Source of the DNA: Primulina eburnea
Lineage: Eukaryota; Streptophyta; Magnoliopsida; Lamiales; Gesneriaceae
Assembly (NCBI RefSeq): GCF_022965805.1
Contig: NC_133108.1
Span: 22,597,545 to 22,661,544 of the forward strand
Reading direction: 5' to 3'
Length of the DNA stretch: 64,000 nucleotides
Shown: one piece after another, positions 36,086 through 46,993 of the stretch
How positions within the stretch are numbered: position 1 is the first letter of the stretch
Layout of the letters: every line of letters starts with the position of its first letter
Made by a program: the position numbers and the translations under genes
Notes under the pieces: generated by a model
Database searches by the model: none
What the model was told of the DNA's origin: nothing
Seen by the model: the letters and a program-made list of their open reading frames with translations, nothing else

Positions 36086-39000
36086 ACTTGATATCAAAAC
36101 AATTCACACGCCCCATCTCCCCTACAATTTACAAATTATCTCCCAACTCTTATTCACGGCACACACTAAATTGTGAAGGGAAAAAACATCAAATTCTTCA
36201 AGGTTTTCAAGGGTTCTTCGTGCCATCGTTCTTCGATTCGTCGGCGTAAAATCGTGCGTTTAAAACGCAAAGGCACGCCATATTCTCCTTTTACTCATTA
36301 TCACACCATATTATTTAATTATGTTTGAAATTGCATGAAAAACAAGTTGCAACATGAAATATTTTCGGTTTTGTGTAATATGCAAATTTTTAAGGCTTGA
36401 ATTTGAAGAAAAATCATGTTTGTTATGTTGTTAAAGGGGCTTGCATGATTAGGAATGGTTAAGGGATATTTTTACATGTTTTTAAGGGTCCTAAAACAAA
36501 CCAAAAACGTTGCAAAAACTAAAATAAAACAATCTGGAACAGAGGGACAAAAGTTAAGGAGAACCGTGAGTGGTGTTGGCTTGTTTTTGATTCTAGGGGT
36601 TGGTTTCTATGCATGGGTCTTGGGGACTCGTCCAGGGTTGGCAGGGGGTCGAGGATAGTCTTGGGTGAGGGCCTGGTAGAGTCCTAGTGGGCTAGAACTC
36701 GCACAGCAGGGCTGGAGAAGAGTCCTCGCTGGTTAGGAAACTTCCCGAGGGTGATGTATTTGTGTCTGGCCGAGAGTTTAAGGGGCTGCAGCTAGGTAGG
36801 GGCTGGGCTAGGTGGTTTGGGTGATGGCTTGAGACGGTCCGGAGAGGGGTAGGAAGGGTCAGGGCTTTTGGTGGCTCGAGCAAGAGTCCACGCGAAGCAA
36901 CACACTCACGCACGCAGGAAGCTAGGGAACGCGCGGGCTGTGCTTCTATGGTTTAGGAGCTGGTGGATTCCAGGGTAATGGCTGGTCTGGGTCGTGTCTA
37001 GGCTTGGTCCAAGGTCGGTTGGGGTCAGGTAGGCTCGATGGTGGCTCGCATGGAATTGTCGGAGTCTTTGAGCGTGAGGTTCCAGCAGCAGCTAGGAAAA
37101 GTCACGCACAGATTGTTGGGTCACGTTCCAGGAGAGTTTTGGGAAGTTAGGGGCTCGGTGCTGGTTTGGGCTAGGGTGGAGCGTGGTCCATTGATGGTTA
37201 GCAGGGTGGGGTTCTTCGGCTGTTAATAAGGTAGAAGAGTCCTAGATTGATAAGGACCCAACAAATACAAAGAGATAGCCATGTGTTCTGGTGCATTCGA
37301 GCAGGAGGTTTTCGAGTGGTTAAGGGCTGTTACTTTGGGCTAGAGCTTGCACAGTAGAGTCCCTAGATGGGTTGGCTAGGTTTTGGCTCAAGGTGGCTCG
37401 GGCATAGCTCGAGTAAATTGAGAAATGGCTCGGGTGGTTCGATAAGGTGTCTAAAACGAAAATTAAAGAATTAAAATTGAATCCATGGGTCCATGGTGGT
37501 AGCAATGACTTGGAAGGGTATAATAAATCATAAAAATGCTATGTTTAAAATTTGGGATCAAAATAATGACTTTTGGATTTATTCAGGATTTAATCGCTGC
37601 ACAAAACGCTAATTAACGAGTTAATTGAAAAGCCTAGTTTTAAGCTTCATAAAATTATGAAAAATTATATTTAAACTTAAATAATTATTTTAAGTCAAAA
37701 TTTTTAATTTGGGAATTTTCTATTAAAGTTTGGTTTAATTCGGGATTAAAACGCAGTAATACGTCTTACTTAAAAATTAATTTAAAAGTCCTCGATTTAG
37801 GCTAAATAAAAATATGAGAAAATTCATGTAGGCTTAAATAATTATTTGGGAAATTTTAGTGTCAATGTAATTACGAAAAAGTCTAAAACGTGAAGTTTTA
37901 CGTTTAGGGGTAAAACGATCTTTTTACACTTACAAATAAGTAAACGTCATGGCAGTGCCCTGAATGCTGTTTTGTGTGCTAATATGATTATTTTCAATGA
38001 TTATGGATGTTTATATGTTAATATGTCAATTTTAAATGTTTATGGATTTTTAAGATGTTAATATGTTTAATGTTTTATTATTAAATATATTAAAATGTTT
38101 ATTTTAAATGTTTATGTTTAAATATTTAAACGTTTATGATGTTAAAATGTTTATTTTGAAATGTTTATGGCTTTTTATGATTTTTAATTGGTAAAACGTT
38201 TATTTTAAATGTTTACGGATTTTTTAATCTGTTACAAATGTTTATTTTAAAATGTTTATGGATATTTATGATTTTAATATGTTAAATTATGATTTTTTAA
38301 ATGTCTATGATTTTAAGGGTTAAATTGGACATTTAAAAGATATGTTGCATGCTTGGTTTAAAAATAAAAATGATATTATGCAGGTTTTTATTAAGTGATG
38401 ATAACGTGTTGAAGGACGTGAAGGGATTGTGACTACTACATGTTGGAAATATCGTGAGTGTTATAGTCCTAGTGGTAGCCCGACGATCGGGTTTCCATTG
38501 ATACGAATACAAATACGAATACGTGATACGAATACGAATATGTTAATACGTTGGCCAAGGCCCAGTTGACTGGTGAGAGTGTCGCCGGTATCCCCGCCGC
38601 TCAGTACTGTGGTTTCTTTATATGGATCCATCGCCCAATACGATCAAGAATACGAGTCACAATCACAATCTGAATTCAATAAACACGAACATGAATATGA
38701 ATACGAGTACGAATATAAATATGAATATGTTTATGTTTTATGAAAATGTTCTTATGCATCATGAAAATGTTTACGAAAATGTTTAAGTTTAAGTTTATGC
38801 ATCTTAATGAAAATGATATTTTTTGTACAAGTATTTTTCACTGTTATATATTAACTATATTACGTATTACTTGTTATCAAGGATATGACGTGGTGAGTCT
38901 TTAGAAACACTAGGTGTGATTGATGCAGGTGATTATGATATTGTTAATGGAGGTCTTGATGGTTGATCTGACTGGACTGGAGGTGCACATAACCCGAGGA

Positions 39001-39278
39001 CCGACGCTAGTTTTCCGCGCTAGTTATTATTTATGATTTTAAGTAATGTTAAAGATATTTTTACGTCTTTTATTTATGTTATGTGAGATTTTTGAGAGGT
39101 TATAATATGGGTATACTTTTCAAATAATGTTTTTGGGTTGAAAAAATAGTTGGTTGATTTATTTTAAAATAATGTCAAAAATATTTTATGCTTGTGTATG
39201 TAATTCGCCCGATGCTATGTGAGGTTTTAAAAAAAAATTTCTAGTACTTTTTAAGAATACGAATAAGCAGACGTTTCA
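36086..39278 (+). repeat. C2 5' LTR, 5'-truncated
   Basis: It begins in ATATCAAAACAATTCAC, corresponding to about base 520 of the full LTR, and ends AGACGTTTCA. It shares with the C1 5' LTR variants such as CTACAATTTACAAATTATC and GGCTTGTTTTTGATTCTAGG. Confidence 0.9.
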
Positions 39279-40157
39279 GTTGGTATCAGAGCAAAGGTCC
39301 TGTAAAGGGTTGTGCCACCATCAGCGCCAGAAAGATCAGTCGTCATGCCTCAATTTTTAAGTTTTACATGCTTTATATGATTTTAAGATGTTACCTGCAT
39401 ATGTATATGGCTTATATGTTTACGTCACATGTTTAATAGCATTATGATGATAAATGTTTTATATGCTCTAGAATTTTTACGTGATATGATATGAAATAAG
39501 AAATTTTTTGATTTCAACGCATGTTGGTGTTGTGGTGGAATTGGACTATGTTGACTTTTTGGGTTTTAGTATTGACGTTATACTTTTTGGGATATAAGTT
39601 AATCGTGAATATTATGTATTCTTTTAGGACACGTATATTTTTCTAAGAAAATACTGATGATTCTTGGGTACAAGTTGAATTTATTTTTGGGAACTACTCA
39701 TAAGTAATAATGATTCGAAGATTTGTAACGACTTTGGGAGTAAGAAAATGTATAAATTTGGATTTTAAGTTTTATGAAAGGTAAGATTGGTTATAGGAAT
39801 TGATTTTTGGGTGAATAAGTTTAAATTATCAAAATTTATTTTATGGGAAACTGTAGAAGAAAATTAAGAATGCCAAAAACGTATGTGTTAATAGTAAGAT
39901 TTTTGAAATTTAGGACCAATTAGGATAATTTTTGAGGAAATTAAGAATTTATTTTTGCAATTGTTAAGGAATTTGGGGACTAGTTAGCAATAAGAACGAA
40001 TTGAATGGGTTAAATGATAAGAATTTTCGATGATTTATACTTTTAAGAATATTCAGAACCTTGAGATATCTTGGTTTTAGTATTATAAAGAATTTGAATC
40101 AAAGGTTTTTAAGGATGAATCGTTATTAGGCTTGAAAAATTTAAGCGCTGGCGGATG

Positions 40158-40342
40158 TTTTTGTAATGCACATGGGCTGTTCCCGATTGGGCTTGAGTCC
40201 CCTCACGGTTATCCCATTACCCATTACTCATAGGACTTCTCCAACCCAGGCACTGAAGCTTTTGCCTTCCCAGGATTAGAACCCAAGACCTCCTGGACTT
40301 ATATAGATCTTGGCAGCAATCCTGGTACCAGTTGAGCTACTA
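40158..40342 (-). repeat. SINE copy 1 (tRNA-derived)
   Basis: On the minus strand it contains an RNA polymerase III A-box-like TAGCTCAACTGG (40339-40328), a B-box-like GGTTCTAATCC about 55 bases on, and ends in GTGCATTACAAAAA. This is the layout of plant tRNA-derived SINEs. Family not identified. Confidence 0.75.
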
Positions 40343-40526
40343 GATCAACTGGTACCAGGATTGCTGCCAAGATCTATATAAGTCCAGGAGGTCTTGGGTT
40401 CTAATCCTGGGAAGGCAAAAGATCCAGTGCCTGGACAGGACAAGTCCTATGAGTAATGGGTAATGGGATAACCGTGAGGGGACTCAAGCTCAATCGGGAA
40501 CAGCCCATGTGCATTACAAAAAAAGG
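40343..40526 (+). repeat. SINE copy 2, inverted relative to copy 1
   Basis: It is the reverse complement of copy 1, joined head to head across GAGCTACTAGATCAACTGG. The A box is TAGATCAACTGG (40341-40352), the B box GGTTCTAATCC (40397-40407), and the tail a seven-A run at 40518-40524. Together with copy 1 it forms a near-perfect palindrome of about 370 bases. Confidence 0.75.
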
Positions 40527-40530
40527 CGCC

Positions 40531-40711
40531 TTTTTTTTGTAATGCACATGGGCTGTTCCCGATTGGGCTTGAGTCCCCTCACGGTTATCCCATTACCCAT
40601 TACTCATAGAACTTCTTCAGCCCAGGCACTGGAGCTTTTGCCTTCCCAAGATTAGAACCCAAGACCTCTTGGACTTATATAGATCTTGGCGGCAATCCTC
40701 GTACCAGTTGA
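40531..40711 (-). repeat. SINE copy 3, tail to tail with copy 2
   Basis: It is separated from copy 2 by a small palindrome, an A-run, GGCGCC and a T-run. It ends in GTACCAGTTGA, after which the C interior resumes at TTTGAGATTTTAAG. Confidence 0.75.
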
Positions 40712-41080
40712 TTTGAGATTTTAAGATTGAAATTTGATAAGTTGATGAATATTTTGGGTATAAAATAACGAAAATAATATACGATAAGGATGGTCATCCA
40801 TCTTTTGATATTGAGAATTTTAAGAAAAGTTGAAATTCGAGGTTATAATTGTAATAGCACTAAGTCATTTGGGTCTTTTTAAGTTGCAATTCGAAAATAA
40901 GGATTTAGAAGGTAAAAATTAATTGGGATCAAGAAGACGTAAGGACATTCTAGAACTTAAGTTTGATCAGAGTAGCGCAACGGAAGCGTGAATTTTTGGG
41001 ATACTAGAATTAAGACTAAACTTTGGGTTATTAAGGATAAGCGAATTTCGAGGACGAAATTCAATTTAAGGGGGGAAGAT

Positions 41081-44000
41081 TGTAACGCCCCGAAAATTTA
41101 AAGGTCCACGTGAACCACATGCATTTGAATTATTAAATTCTCCTGTATTTTAATTAAATATTTTAATTGCATGAATTAATTTTGTTGTGCATATTTACAT
41201 GTTTAAAATATATTTTTCTACATTGTTGCATAAAAATTTATTTTTAAAGGTTATTCGAGTTGCGATCGACGAACGGAGACCGAGGGCTGAAAAATAGAAA
41301 ATGTTTTTATTAAACAATTGTTTTTAATTATTTAAATTAAGGGTGATGTTTTTTCTTATTTTTGATAAAAAGAGTTTTGAGCTGATTTTCTACGCCGGGA
41401 CGTAATTTTTATCTGTGTTTGGATTTTCAACAAAAATACGAACGTTTTGACTACCTGGCTAATAAATTCACAAACTTATTAAAGCAAAATTATTTTAATA
41501 TTTTTAATTAAACACGAATGGGCTAAATAGGCCTAATTAACTTGTAAATGGGCCTAAGCTAGTAGTTAGTATTTTAATTAACAATTTAAAACCACAAACC
41601 TACCCCATATCAAAACAATTCACACGCCCCACCTCCCCTACGATTTACAAATTCTCTCCCAACTCATATTCACGGCACACACTAAATTTTGAAGGGAAAA
41701 AACATCAAATTCTTCAAGGTTTTCAAGCGTTCTTCGTGCCATCGTTCTTCGATTCGTCGGCGTAAAATCGTGCGTTTAAAATGCAAAGGCACGCCATATT
41801 CTCTTTTTATTCATCATCACACCATATTATTTAATTATGTTTGAAATTGCATGAAAAACAAGTTGCAACATGAAATATTTTCGGTTTTGTGTAATATGCC
41901 AATTTTTAAGGCTTGAATTTGAGGAAAAATCATGTTTGTTATGATGTTAAAGGGGCTGCCATGATTAGGAATGGTTAAGGGATGTTTTTAAATGTTTTCA
42001 AGGGTCCTAAAACACACCAAAAAAGTTGAAAAAACTAAAAGAAAACAATCTGGAACCGTGGGACAAAAGCTAAGGAAAACCGTGAGTGGTGTTGGTTGTT
42101 CTTGATGCTAGGGGTTGGTTTCTATGCATGGGGCTTGGGGGCTTGTCCAGGGCTGGCTGGGGCTCAAGGAGAGTCTTGGGTGAGGGCCTGGTAGAGTCCT
42201 AGTGGGCTAGAACTCGCGCAGCAGGGCTGGAGAAGAGTCCTCGCTGGTTAGGAAACTTCCCGAGGATGATGTATTTGTGTTTGGCCGAAAGTTTAAGGGG
42301 CTGCAGCTTGGTAGTGGTTGGGCTAGATGGTTTGGGTGATGGCTTGAGACGGTCCAGAGAGGGGTAGGAAGGGTCAGGGCTTGTGGTGGCTCGAGCAAGA
42401 GTCCACGCGAAGCAACACACTAACGCACGTAGGAAGCTAGGGAACGCGCGGGCTGTGCTTCTATGGTTTAGGAGGTGGTGGGTTCCAGGGTAATGGCTTG
42501 TCTGGGTCGTGTCTAGGCTTTGTCCAGTGTCGGTTGGGGTCAGGTAGGCTCGGTGGTGGCTCGCATGGAAGTGTCCTAGTGTCCCTAGGAGTCTTTGAGC
42601 GTGAGGTTGCAGCAGCAGCTAGGAAGAGTCACGCACAGATTGTTGGGTCATGTTCTAGGAGAGTTTGGGGGAGTTAGGGGCTCGGTGCTGGTCAAGGCTA
42701 GGGTGGAGCGTGATCCAGTGATGGTTAGCAAGGTGGGTGACCGGCTGTTAATAAGGTAGAAGATTCCTAGATTGATAAGGACCCAACAAATACAAAGAGA
42801 TAGCCGTGTGTTCTGGTGCATTTGGGCAGGAGGTTTTCGAGTGGTTAAGGGCTGGTCCTTTGGGCTAGAGCTTGCACAGTAGAGTCCCTAGACGGGTTGG
42901 CTAGGTTTTGGCTCAAGGTGGCTCGGGCATAGCTCGAGTAAATTGAGAAATGACTCGGTGGTTCCATAAGGTGTCTAAAACGAAAATTAAAGAATTAAAA
43001 TTGAATCCATGGGTCCATGGGGGTGGCTCATGACTTGGAAGGGTAGAATAAATCATAAAAATGCTATGTTTAAAATTTGGGATCAAAATAATGATTTTTG
43101 GATTTATTCGGGATTTAATCGCCGCACGAAACGCTAATTAACGAGTTAATTGAAAAGCCTACTTTTAAGCTTCATAAAATTATGAAAATTATATTTAAAC
43201 TTAAATAATTATTATAAGTCTAAATTTTTAATTTGGGAATTTTCTATTAAAGTTTGGTTTAATTCGGGATTAAAACGCAGTAATACGTTTTATTTAAAGA
43301 TTAATTTAAAAGTCCTCGATTTATGCTAAATGAAAATATGAGAAAATTCATGTAGGCTTAAATAATTATTTGGGACATGTTAGAGTCAATGTAATTAGAA
43401 AAAGTCTAAAACGTGAAATTTTACGTCTAGGGGTAAAACGGTCTTTTTACACCTATAAATAAGTAAACGTCATGGCAGTACCCCGAATGCTGTTTTATAT
43501 ACAAATATGATTATTTTTAATTATTATGGATGTTTATATGTTAATATGTCAATTTTAAATGTTTATGGATTTTTAAGATGTTAATATGTTTAATGCTTTA
43601 TTATTAAAAATGTTAAAATGTTTATTTTAAATGTTTATGATTTAAATGTTTATTTTAAACGTATATGATGTTAAAATGTTAATTTTGAAATGTTTATGGC
43701 TTTTTATGATTTTTATATGTTAAAACGTTTATTTTAAATGTTTACGGATTTTTAACCTGTTAAAAATGTTTATTTTAAAATGATTTTAATATGTTAAATT
43801 ATGATTTTTTTTTAAATGTCTGATTTTAAGGGTTAAATTGGACGTTTAAAAGATATGTTGCATGCTTGGTTTCAAAATAAAAATGATATTATGCATGTTT
43901 TATTAAGTGATGATAACGTGTTGAAGGACGTGAAGGGATTGTGACTACTACATGTTGGAAATATCGTGAGGGTTATAGTTCCAGTGGGAGCCCGACGATC

Positions 44001-44961
44001 GTGTTTCCATTGATACGAATACGAATACGAATACGTGATACGAAAACGAATATGTTAATACGTTGGCCAAGGCCCAGTTGACGGGTGAGAGTGTCGCTGG
44101 TGTCCCCCGCCGCCCAGTACTGTGGTTTCTTTAGATGCATCCATCGCCCAATATGATCAAGAATACGAGTCACAATCATGATCTGAATTCAACAAACACG
44201 AAAATGAATATGAATACGAATACGAATACGAATATGAATATGAATATGTTTATGTTTTATGAAAATGTTTTTATGCATCATGAAAATGTTTACGAAAATA
44301 TTTAAGTTTAAGTTTATGCATCTTCATGTAAATGATATTTTAAGTACAAGTACTTTTCACTGTTATATGTTAACTGTATTACGTATTACTTGTTATCAAG
44401 GATATGACGTGGTGAGTCTTTAGACTCACTAGGTGTGATTGATGCAGGTGATTATGATAATGTTAATGTAGGTCTTGATGGTTGATCTGTGTGGAGACCC
44501 GAATACGTGATACGAAAACGAATATGTTAATACGTTGGCCAAGGCCCAGTTGACGGGTGAGAGTGTCGCTGGTGTCCCCCGCCGCCCAGTACTGTGGTTT
44601 CTTTAGATGCATCCATCGCCCAATATGATCAAGAATACGAGTCACAATCATGATCTGAATTCAACAAACACGAAAATGAATATGAATACGAATACGAATA
44701 CGAATATGAATATGAATATGTTTATGTTTTATGAAAATGTTTTTATGCATCATGAAAATGTTTACGAAAATATTTAAGTTTAAGTTTATGCATCTTCATG
44801 TAAATGATATTTTAAGTACAAGTACTTTTCACTGTTATATGTTAACTGTATTACGTATTACTTGTTATCAAGGATATGACGTGGTGAGTCTTTAGACTCA
44901 CTAGGTGTGATTGATGCAGGTGATTATGATAATGTTAATGTAGGTCTTGATGGTTGATCTG
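41081..44961 (+). repeat. C2 3' LTR, interrupted by G1 and carrying a 472-bp duplication
   Basis: It starts TGTAACGCCCCG. It follows the C LTR to GGTTGATCTG at about 44489, where G1 sequence begins, and then a 472-bp unit is repeated. The last 190 or so bases of the LTR are not seen in the window. Confidence 0.85.
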
Positions 44962-44972
44962 TGTGGAGACCC
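44029..44972. repeat. 472-bp tandem duplication spanning the C2/G1 border
   Basis: 44029-44500 and 44501-44972 appear identical by eye. Each unit starts GAATACGTGATACG and ends TGTGGAGACCC, where the last 11 bases are the end of the G1 LTR. The duplication therefore arose after G1 inserted, or is an assembly artefact. Confidence 0.88.
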
Positions 44973-46978
44973 GGACGCTAATCATCTTTTTAATCATCTT
45001 TGGGATTTAATTATCAATTAAGATAGACATGGTCTAAAAATTTTTCTTTTAAAATGCGGAAGGTAATGAAATCAATCTATTATACAAACCAGTATAATAA
45101 TACAATTCTTGTACAACCTGCTTCTAGTTCAAACTAGTCTAAGGTTCAACTAATAAATTTCAAGTATAAACCAACTCTACAATAAGTCCGGAATCACCAC
45201 TCTGAACTCGTCTTCTCTCATCATCTTCTTGACCCCGATCTTGTCTCACCTGTTGTCATGCGCACATACAAAACAAGACAACAGTCGGATACTCCGGTGA
45301 GAATAAATCCCAGTATAAAATATGGTAGGCATGCATAAACACAATATAATTCATAAAGCATACTATCATGCATAAAATCAATAACAATAAGTTTCATAAT
45401 CTATGAAACTAAATCAAAATAAGCATGCAGTAACAATGGTTTCATAATCTCTGAAACCCAACTAAAATAAGCATGCAACTCAAGTCAACACATTTCTTGA
45501 CTCAACTGGATTCTAACTCTAGGGATCCCGGTGTGAATAAGACGTCACTGGCTGTCACCTACCCTCCCAATCGGGGTGACTGTACGTCTTATTCCTAGAC
45601 TTCGGTCCTGTCTGTATCGAATGTCTACAATCAGAGTGAATCTGATCTGAAGCGTCGATACCACCGAACATCTAGAAATTTGGCTGATCTGCCAATGACT
45701 CTTCTATCTTAAATGCTTGAATATAAATCTATAAACAAAGCATTATCATGTCAAGAGAGTTGAATATAAATATATAAACAAATCAAAATCATATCGAAAG
45801 ATAAACAACAATTCTAGTATGTGATTTGGTTGGGAAACTCAAATTGAATCTCATTTGAGTTGTATCTTCCCCAAACAAAACATGCATTATACCTTTGTCT
45901 TCCCGGTCTGACGAAGACGAAGTCTCGTATCCCAATCTGTCCATACCCAAATCTGATAACGACAATAGCATAGATACCATATCAGTATATAAATCGATTC
46001 AAAACATGTTCTGATCAATACTCAAATCAATATATAATCTGACCCATATCTGAACAAGGTGTAATCTAATTCATATCAACGATATCATGATACAATCGAA
46101 TTCACTAATGAATCTGATCAATTAAATCAACTGATGTTTCGACGTCATAATAATACAGTCTTGATATCCCCTGTCAATCTCAACATCACAAAGATACTAT
46201 CAGAATTCATAATCAGTACCAATACAATTCATAATCTTGATATCGGTACACTTAAACTCAATAATAACTCAACTCTGACATCAAATCTCAATCAATTCAA
46301 CTCTGAAAATCATAACAATGTCATAAACAGTCTATTCCTTAATCTGACTTCAATTATACAATGTCTACTGTAGCAGAAACATCATATCTGAGTCATATTC
46401 AATTCTGACAATATCATAATTTCAAATCATGTCTAAACGTAACAAAACTTACATCCAGATGAAGCCTGCGTCGATAGGAACACAGTACTGAAGTCAGATT
46501 CTAATTCGGACGGACGGATTTCTCACAAAATGCGTAAGGATTTTTCACTACTTTTCTGAAGCTTTTCTCCGTTTCCCCCTTTTCATATCTCTGAATGAAG
46601 GTTTGTATGCATATATATATATCCACACGTTGCATGTAAAGATACGTGTCATCTTTTTCACCACTTTCAGGCGGCGCTCGGGCGGTCAAGAATTACCACC
46701 CGGGCGCCGAACCTTCTGCCCGGTTGGTTACTCATCCTACCATCCCCTGGCGCTCGGGCGGTCAAAAACTACCGCTCGAGCGCCAGACGTTCTGTCCAAA
46801 TCCCTTCTTGTGATGCATTGGCGCTCGGGCGCCAAAATTTCTGTACAAAATTTAAATAATTCACATGCTTTACCCAGTTTGGTCTCTGAATGGCCCGACT
46901 TCTTCATTCAAGTTCGTATAACCTCAATCATGTCAATTAATCACGTCTGATTTCAGTAATTAAATCTCGGGCCTTACA
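44962..46978 (-). repeat. 3' LTR of element G1
   Basis: The minus strand runs from TGTAAGGCCCGAGATTTAAT (46978) to GGGTCTCCACA (44962), 2017 bp. It matches the start of the plus-strand LTR at 63238, and it holds the GC-rich hairpin array and a TATA stretch. Confidence 0.85.
46612..46833 (-). promoter_or_regulatory. GC-rich hairpin array and TATA box of the G1 LTR
   Basis: On the minus strand, GGCGCC(C/T)GAGCGGT-like arms pair with ACCGCCCGAGCGCC-like arms across eight-base AT-rich loops at 46784-46749 and 46709-46672. A collapsed single arm, GGCGCCCGAGCGCC, lies at 46833-46820. A TATATATATA run follows at 46621-46612. The order is as in the plus-strand G LTR. Confidence 0.7.
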
Positions 46979-46993
46979 TTTCTCCCCCTCGTA

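Larger units (their letters stand above)
39279..41080 (+). other. C2 interior with primer site and polypurine tract
   Basis: TGGTATCAGAGC is at 39281-39292. The interior is non-coding, AT-rich sequence interrupted by SINEs at 40158-40711. Near the end comes a perfect hairpin GAATTTCGAGGACGAAATTC (41043-41062) and the tract AAGGGGGGAAGAT (41068-41080). Confidence 0.82.
36086..44961 (+). mobile_element. Element C2: second copy of the C element, truncated at both ends
   Basis: It has a 5' LTR lacking its first 520 or so bases (36086-39278), a primer site (39281-39292), a non-coding interior with a three-copy SINE cluster, a polypurine tract (41069-41080), and a 3' LTR interrupted at 44961 by G1. 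Both C2 LTRs group with the positionally matching LTRs of C1, pointing to duplication of one insertion rather than a second transposition. Confidence 0.85.

Noticed and set aside
40328..40407. Possible functional tRNA gene from the A- and B-box motifs
   Set aside because: No cloverleaf can be drawn around them, the B box departs from consensus, and the motifs sit inside a longer SINE unit with an A-rich tail.
40158..40711. Inverted repeats that look like a foldback DNA transposon or MITE
   Set aside because: Each unit carries A-box and B-box-like motifs and an A-rich tail, and a single unit occurs at 26412, so SINE copies in alternating orientation explain it better.
46134..46373. 79-codon Asn/Ile/Ser-rich frame
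   Set aside because: Low-complexity AT-rich LTR sequence of G1; composition alone explains the frame.
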